From a virus, in the IMG/VR virus record IMGVR_UViG_3300032820_000003, positions 21,064-85,063 of that record: a DNA stretch of 64,000 nucleotides. One strand, 5' to 3'. Every line of letters starts with the position of its first letter. The first letter of the stretch is position 1. Shown here piece by piece: positions 21,796-30,452 of this stretch. The notes under the pieces are model-generated. The model had not been told where the DNA came from. It made no database searches and saw only the letters and a program-made list of their open reading frames with translations. The position numbers and the translations under genes were made by a program.

Positions 21796-24149
21796 TAATC
21801 ACGCTCCCCGTAAAGTAACCATTTAAAATCTGTATCATCAGGAACAGTCTTAAATGTCTCTTTATTATACTTGATATAATCCTCTGGGTCAATAGTAACA
21901 GGTGGTCTACGTCCACCAATTTCAAATTGTTTTAGTTCCCCGTTCTCAAAAGCGTCTAGATTTATTTTACCATGAAACCTATTCCATGAATTAGCTTTTA
22001 ATCCAGCCGCTACTTCTCGATTTCCTGACGCTTTAGATTGAGCCTTTACCGTCTCATTACTATTAGCATGTGTTCCGATTGCCATATAATGAAGGAAATC
22101 TTTCATAACAGCCTCATGATCATCAGTATGTAATAAATTCAGAATCTCTTTACGAGCAGCTTTAGGACTATCATTATTCTTTGCTAATGCCCATCGAGCA
22201 AAAGTCGGCATGACATGCCCATAACCTACATAAGAAGTTAAATGTTCTAGATTAGCGGCTTCTTCTCTTGAAGCTGCTTTAATATCATTCCCATACCGAT
22301 TAGATAGTATAATATGGGATACTGCTTCTGTCGGAGCCTCGTCCATAAAGACTTCAAAATGTTTAGTATCAAACTTCATCTCCTTATTAGAAGCGTTTGA
22401 AAAAGGACTCTTCATACCAAATCTTTTTACGTGTTGAATGCCTGTAATATCTCCCTTCATCAAACCCGCCATCCAATGAGAATCCCGTTTCCCCTCTCCA
22501 TGTGCTGCTGCATGTACCATTTCATGTGTAAGAGTATGCATTGCATCAAAAAACAAAGTATCATCATCACCATATAAATCAGCTACCATATAAGGATTCA
22601 AAGTAATATGATGGTCACTTGGTGTATAATAACCACCTAAGTGTTTATCTTCAACTTCTAATTTCATCTGATTCTTTTCCCAATCCATAAATTCCTTAGT
22701 AAGAAAAGCAGCTTCCTTATCTTTATCTGGATTAGCTTTTAAGTAATCATCAATAAAATTTTGCCCCCATTTAGAGTTTTCAAATGTCTCTCTTGCCTTT
22801 CTTCGTACCCTACTTTCAAACCTATATTTATTACCTATATAATGCGTCTTCCCATCTATGTCTTCATATTCCTCATGATTAAGTTGTACATCCGCTTGCA
22901 TGTCTATTTCAACCCCATCCACTTTAGGTTTAGAACTAAATAATTTAATTAATTGCTCAACACCCTCATTCATTAATTTTTCTTGTGCTAGTAGAGCCTG
23001 TTCGTGGTCAGAGTGTGCTTTATCCAAAGCACTTTCAGTTCGTGTTACATCTGGAAAATCTAGTACGGTTTTATTATAAGCTTCCACACTTTCAAATATA
23101 CTACTCTCTAAATCCTCTAATGAGTTAGCCATACGATATGCACTTGAAAGAGAAGCCTTCTCTGCCTCCTTTATTTTCTCAACTAAGGGTGCTATATGGT
23201 CTGCATGATATGTTTTTAATTGGTCAGAAATCTCTTCAAATTTTCGACCAGCTTCATGATATGCTGGATCAAAATTCGCTCCATCGGGTGTAGGATCACC
23301 TATGTAATATAAACCTTTTCTCGGCCCCCGAATAATTTTAGTTCCTTCAGGGGCTTGACTAACGTCTCGTATTTGAACCTTGTCTTCAGGCATTGGCCCC
23401 ATTGTAGTGGTATCCCAATCCATTATTGTTCCTGTCTCAGTATCATCTGGAGAATCATCTACAACAACAGATTGATCAGCTGAAGTCTCAGCATCAGGCT
23501 TTTCAATTTCTTCCTCATCCTCACCCGCTTTTAAGATAACCTCTAAACCTCGTTGTCGAGCAATATCAATAAACTTAGATAACCAAAAATCGGGCATATC
23601 AAATAGATCAACTTGTTTTTGAACGTTCTTTTCTACAAACTCTGTAGGTTGAGTATTACGTTTCTTTTTCCAATCAATACGTTTTGGGCCAAGTAAACCT
23701 CCATGTGTAGGAGGATATGATGGATGATTAGTACTTCTACCTTGTTGATAGTTCATTAGTTTTTGAACAGCACTTTCTTCCTTGTCATCATCTTCAACCT
23801 GTTCATCCCAATAAGCACCACGTTTTAAAGAATCACCTTGAGGGTTACCAAAGGAAAGGTCTTTATCAAGCTTCCTATTTTTACTGCGGGCGATAGTAGG
23901 TTTGGTTCCTTCTTGTTGACCACCTCGGCCCCAACCACCCATAGCTTTCTTATAACGAAAACCTTGTTGACGTTCTTCATCAGCATTACCATGTTTATCA
24001 TCGTCTGTAGAACCACGAGGATTAGTTAGCCATGCTTTTGTATAGCCTGAAGCGTAAGCAGCTTGAGCAACTTCCTCTGCCTTCTGCTTAGAATCGAATG
24101 GGCCTTGCTTACCCCAATACCATTTACCATCCTTTTTTCGGACTGGCAT
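21795..24149 (-). CDS. multidomain head protein with zinc metallopeptidase motif
   Basis: 784 residues. Residues 1-40 (KKDGKWYWGKQGPFDSKQKAEEVAQAAY) are a short module frequent in phage head proteins. Residues 270-286 (IIRGPRKGLYYIGDP) resemble another recurrent phage module. About residues 505-560 contain HEMVHAAAHGEG (HExxH at 542-546) with a later His, a gluzincin-like zinc site, and the region after it is helical. It lies directly after the portal, so it is probably a minor head protein or an ejected protease. Confidence 0.6.
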   Translation of the reverse strand: MPVRKKDGKWYWGKQGPFDSKQKAEEVAQAAYASGYTKAWLTNPRGSTDDDKHGNADEERQQGFRYKKAMGGWGRGGQQEGTKPTIARSKNRKLDKDLSFGNPQGDSLKRGAYWDEQVEDDDKEESAVQKLMNYQQGRSTNHPSYPPTHGGLLGPKRIDWKKKRNTQPTEFVEKNVQKQVDLFDMPDFWLSKFIDIARQRGLEVILKAGEDEEEIEKPDAETSADQSVVVDDSPDDTETGTIMDWDTTTMGPMPEDKVQIRDVSQAPEGTKIIRGPRKGLYYIGDPTPDGANFDPAYHEAGRKFEEISDQLKTYHADHIAPLVEKIKEAEKASLSSAYRMANSLEDLESSIFESVEAYNKTVLDFPDVTRTESALDKAHSDHEQALLAQEKLMNEGVEQLIKLFSSKPKVDGVEIDMQADVQLNHEEYEDIDGKTHYIGNKYRFESRVRRKARETFENSKWGQNFIDDYLKANPDKDKEAAFLTKEFMDWEKNQMKLEVEDKHLGGYYTPSDHHITLNPYMVADLYGDDDTLFFDAMHTLTHEMVHAAAHGEGKRDSHWMAGLMKGDITGIQHVKRFGMKSPFSNASNKEMKFDTKHFEVFMDEAPTEAVSHIILSNRYGNDIKAASREEAANLEHLTSYVGYGHVMPTFARWALAKNNDSPKAARKEILNLLHTDDHEAVMKDFLHYMAIGTHANSNETVKAQSKASGNREVAAGLKANSWNRFHGKINLDAFENGELKQFEIGGRRPPVTIDPEDYIKYNKETFKTVPDDTDFKWLLYGERD

Positions 24150-24150
24150 A

Positions 24151-26124
24151 TTAAATGTCCTCTGTAATATCTATAACAGATGGGGTTTCATCAATTGGTG
24201 TCTTAGGTCGTTCAGGTTTAGTATTACTGAAAGTAGCTTTCTCTACTGATAATACTCCATGCATTCCAAGATCGGCTACATAATCAATACCATTCTGTAA
24301 GAACCATAGTTTTGTACCATCAGGACTTATCTGTTTAACGACAGGACTAGAAAAACCTTTGTTCATTAAGTCTCCCATCCATGTCTTATTCATTGCCCCA
24401 CCAACTTCTTTATATCCGAACTGACGATTCTCTGCTTTCTTGGCTCGTGCCTCTGCATACTCATCAATATCACGTTCTTCATTGGGGGCTTTATCATGCC
24501 AGTCAGGAGTTCGTCCTGCGGTTCGTCCTTCAAACTTTCCATCAGCTTTAAGCATTGCCTGAATAGGGGTTCCTTCTTCGCCACTCGGAGGGGCAGGAAG
24601 TCCACCTTCACCTCCACCTTGAGTAGCTGCCATCTGTTGTTCCTGCATCTGCTGTTGGGCTTGAGCCATTTGATATTGTTGTTCTTGTTGAGCCAACTGC
24701 ATAGCTTGTTGTTCAGCTTGCATCTGAGCAGCAGGAACCATTTCACCGCTAATAATAAATTCGGCATCCTCCATTGGAACACCTTCTTCTTTTAAGGTAA
24801 ACATAAATCCTAGTTGTGACATAGTTTGCATTACTTGCGCCCGTTGCTGAATAAAACTGATTTTCGTAGCTTCAGCTTTTTCTTCAGGATTTGGCATCTC
24901 CAATGTCCAATCAGTTACACCGAAAGCCTCTAATAAAGCAGGAACAACCTTTTGATGAATCAATCGTTGATCACTCTCTACTACTCGACTCATAACAACT
25001 AATTGTTGGGTTTGTGTTGATAGTCCGCCGAAAGCTTCAGGTGCGCCTTGCCATGCAGGAGTAACACCCCACATAGCAGCAATTCGTTCTCGTATTTCCT
25101 CTCTAACAGGTAAATAGTCCATCTCTTGTAATGTATGGAATAGCCTTACAAGGTCTACTCGACCCCTCTGACTTCTAGCAGATACGGCTACCATTGGAAT
25201 AAAGTTAGGATCAATACGAGTTTGGGCTGCGATATGTTCTCGTTCTCTACGTAAGCTTTCAGGATCATCAGTTGTTACCATGATCATAGAAGCGGGCATT
25301 TTCCTCTCAAAGAAATAACGGTATAGATTTTTATCCATACCAATTAAAGTTAACCCTTTTTCAAAGATCGTAAGAATCGGACTCCAACCATAAGTTTCTG
25401 AAGGAGCGAACTTAGATACGTGGATAACTTCGTGTTCCAACAAATACAGGTGTTGATTTCTATGATAGTATTTATACATGACTGGTTGCAGTTCTCTCTT
25501 ACAACCGATTTCTTCACAAGTTCCCGGCCCTTCTGAGAGTTCTTCTCTGTGGATTGGGCATATAAAATGTGCGTTTTTAGGTAAGCCAGCTGTGTCAAGG
25601 TCAAACTCGACAAGGGCTGGATTAAGTCGTCTGATCTCTTTGACTTTGGATCGGAGGACATCCCCATCACTATAATACTCCTTTGCAATATATAGGAACG
25701 CATCATCAATTGAATTCAAATCAAAATGGAATTGTCTCATAACTTCTTCCAAACTCTGGGAGAAGATATTACAATTCTTCATAAATTTGTCAAGTAAATC
25801 TTTTTGTTCAGTATCAGGATCATCAGTTAAAGCTTTCCACTCTAAGCCCCTCCTAAAAACCTCATTTGTAATATGGTTTAAAGGAGATCGTATTTCCTGT
25901 ACCGACATAACAATAGTTTGTAAGTCCATAACTAATTGTTGTCTGTAAGCCATTTGGTGGCGTACCCAAGTATTGACTACGTGATCAAGTCCTATACTTG
26001 GAGCCGTTCCAGTCTCTGCACCATTACTAGCTTTCATTAACTGCATCATATCAATCTGTTGATTTAGATTAGTTAATTGTTGTGCTAGTTGTGGCACTTC
26101 TGGTAAATATTCTGATAATTTCAT
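24151..26124 (-). CDS. portal protein
   Basis: 657 residues. Central region (VIHVSKFAPSETYGWSPI, then FFERKMPASMIMV, and AMWGVTPAWQG, followed by RLIHQKVVPALLEAFG) matches the portal fold of tailed phages; C-terminus is Gln/Met-rich. An unusual C-x2-H...C-x4-C segment (about residues 185-210) could bind zinc. ATG at 26124 follows AGGTAGGGAATAATAA. Position above head genes supports the call. Confidence 0.8.
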   Translation of the reverse strand: MKLSEYLPEVPQLAQQLTNLNQQIDMMQLMKASNGAETGTAPSIGLDHVVNTWVRHQMAYRQQLVMDLQTIVMSVQEIRSPLNHITNEVFRRGLEWKALTDDPDTEQKDLLDKFMKNCNIFSQSLEEVMRQFHFDLNSIDDAFLYIAKEYYSDGDVLRSKVKEIRRLNPALVEFDLDTAGLPKNAHFICPIHREELSEGPGTCEEIGCKRELQPVMYKYYHRNQHLYLLEHEVIHVSKFAPSETYGWSPILTIFEKGLTLIGMDKNLYRYFFERKMPASMIMVTTDDPESLRREREHIAAQTRIDPNFIPMVAVSARSQRGRVDLVRLFHTLQEMDYLPVREEIRERIAAMWGVTPAWQGAPEAFGGLSTQTQQLVVMSRVVESDQRLIHQKVVPALLEAFGVTDWTLEMPNPEEKAEATKISFIQQRAQVMQTMSQLGFMFTLKEEGVPMEDAEFIISGEMVPAAQMQAEQQAMQLAQQEQQYQMAQAQQQMQEQQMAATQGGGEGGLPAPPSGEEGTPIQAMLKADGKFEGRTAGRTPDWHDKAPNEERDIDEYAEARAKKAENRQFGYKEVGGAMNKTWMGDLMNKGFSSPVVKQISPDGTKLWFLQNGIDYVADLGMHGVLSVEKATFSNTKPERPKTPIDETPSVIDITEDI

Positions 26125-26127
26125 TTA

Positions 26128-26568
26128 TTATTCCCTACCTAAATTAGTCATATCTTGCATTGATACTAATTTTAGAATTGATTGCATTGCTTTTTCCTTC
26201 AATTCATAATCTTCTGAATGAGAGACATCTCTAAGTACTTGAGATTTTCTTTCTTCCAAAAGTAAAATTTGTTCATGTAATTTTTGTATCTCCTGATCTT
26301 TTTCTAAGATCGTAGCTTCTAGTTCCGCTTCACCCGTTCCAAAATTAGCGTTTGCTAAAACTCCTGTTCGGGCTGCCTCTTTAACGATTGAGATAAATTC
26401 TCCTTCCGTTAATATCTTTACTGCTTCACTATCATCATCGATTTCATCTTCAGGCTGTAAAGATTTTAAATCTTCGTGCCATGTATCTAATATACGCCAT
26501 GTATTTGTAAGATCATCCTTAATTGCTACATATTGTACTTCTCTATCTCTTAACATATTCCCTATCAT
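26128..26568 (-). CDS. coiled-coil hypothetical protein, 146 aa
   Basis: ATG at 26568 follows AAGGAGAGAAGTAAA. C-terminal two thirds are a charged coiled coil (ATILEKDQEIQKLHEQILLL); N-terminus is mixed. Directly upstream of the portal gene; may assist portal or terminase assembly, which is inference. Confidence 0.55.
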   Translation of the reverse strand: MIGNMLRDREVQYVAIKDDLTNTWRILDTWHEDLKSLQPEDEIDDDSEAVKILTEGEFISIVKEAARTGVLANANFGTGEAELEATILEKDQEIQKLHEQILLLEERKSQVLRDVSHSEDYELKEKAMQSILKLVSMQDMTNLGRE

Positions 26569-26587
26569 TTTACTTCTCTCCTTAAAT

Positions 26588-26818
26588 CTATTCTAAAGCT
26601 GCTGTTAATTTCTGCGGACTAAAGCCCACAATCATTGTCTCCTTATCAATTACAGTTACTGGTGTAACTCTAAATCCCATTCGTACTAAATCATCTGCAT
26701 ACTCAGGATTTGTTGAAACATTGTATTCTGTAAAATCGTACTTCCTATCTTTTAACCACATCTTGGTCATAGCACATGGGCCTCAACCATTTGATGTAAA
26801 GACGGTTATATTCTTCAT
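26588..26818 (-). CDS. glutaredoxin/NrdH-like protein with in-frame UGA at the first active-site Cys
   Basis: ATG at 26818 follows AAGGAGGCGCA. The 76-codon frame reads MKNITVFTSNG, TGA (26783-26785), GPCAMTKMWL and on through a cis-Pro motif (RVTPVTV) and GFSPQKL, all of a glutaredoxin fold. TGA stands exactly where the first Cys of a CGPC motif belongs, so recoding would give Sec-Gly-Pro-Cys. The hairpin at 26753-26769 could act as SECIS. If not recoded, only a fragment from ATG at 26770 without an active site is made. The class II reductase at 28.5 kb would be its natural partner. Confidence 0.6.
26753..26769 (-). promoter_or_regulatory. candidate bacterial SECIS hairpin
   Basis: UGACCA-AGAUG-UGGUUA forms six pairs (one G-U) with a five-base loop. 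The loop begins 20 nucleotides after the UGA and has G as its second base, which agrees with bacterial SECIS rules (loop about 16-37 bases downstream, small loop, G among the first two loop positions). The stem is short and its stability was not computed. Confidence 0.4.
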
Positions 26819-26925
26819 TGCGCCTCCTTACGTTGTTTTCTCTCACAAACATAACATAGTCTGCGTTCTTTCTTCACATGTAGTTTAACACCACATTTAC
26901 ATTTTGTCCAGTTTCTTCTAGCCAT
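26815..26925 (-). CDS. 36-residue zinc-finger-like protein
   Basis: ATG at 26925 overlaps the end of the 26918 gene. Basic sequence with C-x-C (KCKC, residues 9 and 11) and C-x2-C (CYVC, residues 24-27). It ends CAATGA, its TGA overlapping the ATG of the glutaredoxin, so the two are probably coupled. A small rubredoxin-like or zinc-finger fold is likely. Confidence 0.5.
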   Translation of the reverse strand: MARRNWTKCKCGVKLHVKKERRLCYVCERKQRKEAQ

Positions 26926-27025
26926 TTAACACCTCTGATACAATAGTTCCTACTAAAACTAAGACGGCGATGAGGACTGTTACTTGTATTAACAGCCCCC
27001 ATAAATCTGAGTTCTTCCAACCCAT
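26918..27025 (-). CDS. 35-residue membrane peptide
   Basis: ATG at 27025. One hydrophobic helix (LWGLLIQVTVLIAVLVLVGTIV) with a polar N-terminus and a short acidic end. No strong ribosome site, but it lies just after the 27034 gene and overlaps the next start. No family. Confidence 0.45.
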   Translation of the reverse strand: MGWKNSDLWGLLIQVTVLIAVLVLVGTIVSEVLNG

Positions 27026-27033
27026 AATACCAT

Positions 27034-28473
27034 CTACTCGTTAGTTAATGTTTCAGTAGGTGCGCCAATAGCAACTTCAACGTTGTCAGATACATTCCAA
27101 TTGGCTGCTGTCACACTTTGATGTATCTTAAATTCCTTAGTAGCAAATCCGTCTGAGGCTCCAGCATTACCACCGCCCCCTATTTCATTAAGTTTAATAG
27201 TCATAGTACCAACTTTCATTCGGTCAAATATACAAGCACCACCTTCCGTATACAAATTACTTAAAGTTAGCTTATCTATCTTACCATTTTTTGCACTTGT
27301 AGGGGCATCGATATGGATTCTATCGTACGATCCGCCTGAAGTCACCATTGCTTCAGCCTGATGATGACCTCCACCGACTGCCCTCATTCTTGAGGTTCCC
27401 GGTGTAGTATTTATTGATTGACCATCTGAAGCGTTTCCAAGTACGTTGATCGTATGCGCTGTTATATTATCAAAATACATCATCGTACATCTTGACTTTT
27501 CGATCAGTAATTCTCCTACCTCTAGGAAGGTAGGGACAGCGTTCTCTCCAGCTACTACTGTACCCCCAATCAATACTGCTGTAGCCGAAGCCGCAGTACC
27601 GCCAGCAGACGTATGTGCTGATGAAGGTATAGCTGAACCGTTATATACAGTTCCTACAGATACATTCTCTATTTTAATTTCTCTTACTGGTGTATCAGAT
27701 AGAACAATTCGTAACGTATTATCTTCTTTATTCTCTTTCCTCCACGCCATTGTTTGTTCTAATGTAGGAGATGGATGTTCAGCGGGAGCAGCATATATGC
27801 CTGAGTCTCCATTTGTGAAGCTTCTATCGGCTAAGACCGTCTCATTTACAACAACTCCAGTACCCGCAGTACCACCTACTGCTAATAAACCAATAGCCAT
27901 CTGTGGGCTTAGACCCATCATTCTCAAGAACGAATATGGAGACATCATAATTTTAAAGGTTGTCTTCCATTTCGCTGACTCAGAATTCAAATATTCAATC
28001 TTGGCTAATAGCCAATTTCTCCATACGGTAATCTTTCTATATAGAGCAATTGGTGATCTAATAACTGCCATTGGAGCAGCTTTAATTGTTTGCCACCACG
28101 CTCTGAAATTACTTACATGTAATAGTAATCCAAGTACAATTAAACCTGACGATGCAGCAACTGTATTTATTAGATTTGCTTGTAAGTAAACAACAAAATC
28201 AAAAAGCCTATTTGCTATACTAAGGGATATATAAGGGGCGAGTGCAGGGATCGGATTAATATACGAACACAGCAAACCAAAACCGCCCATTAATACTAAT
28301 AATGCCGTATTTATCGCCCCCAAAGTTGTAGCTATCCGTTTTACAGGAAGAACCAACGTTGGTAAGGTAATATGTGGCAAACTAAAACTAATCTTTGGTA
28401 ACTTAATAGTCGGCATTTTAAATTCAGGTATTGCTATAACTGATAAAATACTCTTTAAAAACCGTTGTATCAT
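27034..28473 (-). CDS. large membrane protein with repeat N-terminus and beta-rich C-terminus
   Basis: 479 residues. Residues 13-45 contain a Pro-spaced repeat of hydrophobic and basic residues (MPTIKLPKISFSLPHITLP). At least three hydrophobic segments follow between about 50 and 125, and one near 190-215. The last 250 residues are Gly/Thr-rich and beta-like. ATG at 28473 follows GAGAGGTGAGAGC, below a late-type box. A virion-associated or infection-stage membrane protein is plausible; no family recognised. Confidence 0.55.
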   Translation of the reverse strand: MIQRFLKSILSVIAIPEFKMPTIKLPKISFSLPHITLPTLVLPVKRIATTLGAINTALLVLMGGFGLLCSYINPIPALAPYISLSIANRLFDFVVYLQANLINTVAASSGLIVLGLLLHVSNFRAWWQTIKAAPMAVIRSPIALYRKITVWRNWLLAKIEYLNSESAKWKTTFKIMMSPYSFLRMMGLSPQMAIGLLAVGGTAGTGVVVNETVLADRSFTNGDSGIYAAPAEHPSPTLEQTMAWRKENKEDNTLRIVLSDTPVREIKIENVSVGTVYNGSAIPSSAHTSAGGTAASATAVLIGGTVVAGENAVPTFLEVGELLIEKSRCTMMYFDNITAHTINVLGNASDGQSINTTPGTSRMRAVGGGHHQAEAMVTSGGSYDRIHIDAPTSAKNGKIDKLTLSNLYTEGGACIFDRMKVGTMTIKLNEIGGGGNAGASDGFATKEFKIHQSVTAANWNVSDNVEVAIGAPTETLTNE

Positions 28474-28490
28474 GCTCTCACCTCTCTTTC

Positions 28491-28518
28491 AGTACTAGGA
28501 AATAATAAATTCCCTACT
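28491..28518 (-). other. leader hairpin below late-type promoter
   Basis: AGTA and GGGAA pair with TTTCC and TACT around a seven-base loop, with a three-base bulge, between the box at 28520-28529 and the ribosome site of the membrane protein gene. Confidence 0.45.
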
Positions 28519-28519
28519 T

Positions 28520-28529
28520 TATTATACTA
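28520..28529 (-). promoter_or_regulatory. late-type promoter box TAGTATAATA
   Basis: Exact TAGTATAATA. Here a TTGCAT lies 17 bases upstream, so it could also work as an ordinary sigma70 promoter. It faces the 27034-28473 gene. Confidence 0.6.
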
Positions 28530-28541
28530 GATAACTCCGAA

Positions 28542-30431
28542 TTATGCAATTTCACAAGCACTCCAATCACAAGATAAGCACTTATGACAACCGCTTTCAT
28601 ATATAATATTTGGATTTTCACAACAATCAAACGTCATCTCTTCATTTTTAGTCCCTTTTACAAGGATTTCTTTTTCTCGACTTCCAGCCCTATAGACTGT
28701 AATTCCTTTACAATCAGTCTTCCATGCTAACATATACGTCTCATATACATCCTCAATAGTTGCATCATTTGGCATATTAATAGTTTTAGAGATTCCTGAA
28801 TCAACATGAGGTTGAAATGCTGCTTGCATTAAAACATGTTCAGCAGGAGTTAGTTCTGGAGATGTAATATAGATTCGTTTTACATCATCAGGAACATCAT
28901 CTCGATCTTGAAGACTACCCCCTTCAGCTAAAAAGTCCATTAAATCTTCTGAATAAAACTCTCGTTCTTTAGCTTCTTGCTCAAAGTATTTATTTACATA
29001 CATTAATGTTTGAGCCTCTCCTGTCTCCTCTTTTAAAATATTTTGTTTTCTCCATGCCAATGCAAACGTAGGTTCTATACCTGATGAACAGTCTGCTAAC
29101 ATAGATATAGTTCCTGTTGGAGCCACAGTCATACGACAAGCATTTCGATACGCCTCAGTTACATGATTAAATGAACTCTGTTCCCATGCAGGAAAGGTTC
29201 CTCTTTTCGCTGCAAGATCGAGGGATGCTAAATCAGCTTCTCGTGTTATATATTGTATAAGTAATCCTGCAATCTTTCTTGCATCTTCACTATTATAAGG
29301 CACTCTTAATTGTATTAATAGATCAGCAAATCCCATTATACCTACGCCAATCTTGCGAGTTGCTTTAGTCATCTGTTCAATTTCAGGAGTAGCATAATAA
29401 TTTGCATCGATAACATTATCTAAGAAATTTACAGACAGTCTTGTAACTTTAGCTAATCGTTGCCAATCAATATGTTCCTCCCATGATAATGAACTATCCT
29501 CTGATACTAAACCTGATGCATCATAACTTGCAGCTTTCTGATAAAACTTGGCAACATTAATTGATCCTAAATTACATGATTCATTTCCAAGAAGTGGCTG
29601 TTCACCACATGGATTTGTTGCAATCATTTCACCATATTGCCCTATAACTTTATTATCCCTATTAACTTGATCTAAGAAAATCATTCCGGGTTCACCGTTT
29701 CTCCATGCCCCCTCAACTATCTTATTAAAAACATATCTAGCAGAAACAGTATCGACTAAATGATTAGTATGTGGATCAATTAATCCATATGTCATATCAT
29801 ATTCAACCATTTTCATAAATCTAGAATCGACTCCGACTGAAATATTGAAGTTATGAATGTCTCCTTCAGTAGCTTTACAAGCAATGAAATCTAAAATATC
29901 GGGATGATATACTGACATTACTGCCATATTAGCACCGTCACGTTTCCCAGCTTGCGTGACCATAGAAGATACTCGTGAAAGAGTCTTTAATACTTCAATC
30001 GGGCCACAGGCTTTACCATGAGTTGTTTTAATGCTAGTTCCTGCGGGACGTAAATGAGATAATGAAAAACCTGTCCCTCCTCCAAACTTCTGAACCATTG
30101 CCATATCATGAGCAGTTTTCATAATGTCCTGCATACTATCCTCTAAAGGTAGTACAAAACATGCTGATAAAGTTCCTTGTTCAGTTCCAGCATTCATTAA
30201 AGTTGGAGAGTTTGGAACAAATTCTAATTTCTCCATTATATCTATAAATTCCTGTTTAAGTAAATCCTTTTCAACAGGTAAAGTAAGGTAGTCATCTTCG
30301 ACTTTCGCAATTGCTTCAGCCACCCGACTAAATAAATCGTTTCCATCTTCGACAGTTTCCCCTTTATTATTTTTTAAATAGTAACGATTCCTCGCCACAG
30401 TTTCAGCATGTGGTGCTAACGTAGTTGTCAT
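28542..30431 (-). CDS. nrdJ: class II (adenosylcobalamin-dependent) ribonucleotide reductase
   Basis: 629 residues. Converts ribonucleotides to deoxyribonucleotides with a B12 radical. The active-site signature NPCGE (273-277), redox Cys pair (Cys91 in LSACFVLP and Cys286 in NESCNLGS), QKFGGGTGFSLS and the VAPTGTISMLADCSSGIEP segment are present. No ATP-cone precedes it and it ends in the Cys-rich tail typical of NrdJ (GCHKCLSCDWSAC). No intein. ATG at 30431 follows AAGGAGGATTTATACAT. It lies after terminase; the UGA-containing glutaredoxin gene is 1.7 kb downstream. Confidence 0.93.
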   Translation of the reverse strand: MTTTLAPHAETVARNRYYLKNNKGETVEDGNDLFSRVAEAIAKVEDDYLTLPVEKDLLKQEFIDIMEKLEFVPNSPTLMNAGTEQGTLSACFVLPLEDSMQDIMKTAHDMAMVQKFGGGTGFSLSHLRPAGTSIKTTHGKACGPIEVLKTLSRVSSMVTQAGKRDGANMAVMSVYHPDILDFIACKATEGDIHNFNISVGVDSRFMKMVEYDMTYGLIDPHTNHLVDTVSARYVFNKIVEGAWRNGEPGMIFLDQVNRDNKVIGQYGEMIATNPCGEQPLLGNESCNLGSINVAKFYQKAASYDASGLVSEDSSLSWEEHIDWQRLAKVTRLSVNFLDNVIDANYYATPEIEQMTKATRKIGVGIMGFADLLIQLRVPYNSEDARKIAGLLIQYITREADLASLDLAAKRGTFPAWEQSSFNHVTEAYRNACRMTVAPTGTISMLADCSSGIEPTFALAWRKQNILKEETGEAQTLMYVNKYFEQEAKEREFYSEDLMDFLAEGGSLQDRDDVPDDVKRIYITSPELTPAEHVLMQAAFQPHVDSGISKTINMPNDATIEDVYETYMLAWKTDCKGITVYRAGSREKEILVKGTKNEEMTFDCCENPNIIYESGCHKCLSCDWSACEIA

Positions 30432-30452
30432 ATGTATAAATCCTCCTTAAAA

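Noticed and set aside
26756-26779. Alternative hairpin CCAUGU / AUGUGG after the UGA
   Set aside because: Its loop begins only ten bases after the UGA, too close for a bacterial SECIS; the 26753-26769 hairpin fits better.
26783-26785. TGA as tryptophan (code 4) throughout the genome
   Set aside because: TGA is a true stop in other genes, with coupled starts (8773/8776, 4046, 5040, 13634, 13786), and Trp at this site would destroy the redox motif.
27446-28189. 247-codon + strand frame inside the membrane protein gene
   Set aside because: Antisense shadow; biased composition of the real gene keeps the frame open. No ribosome site.
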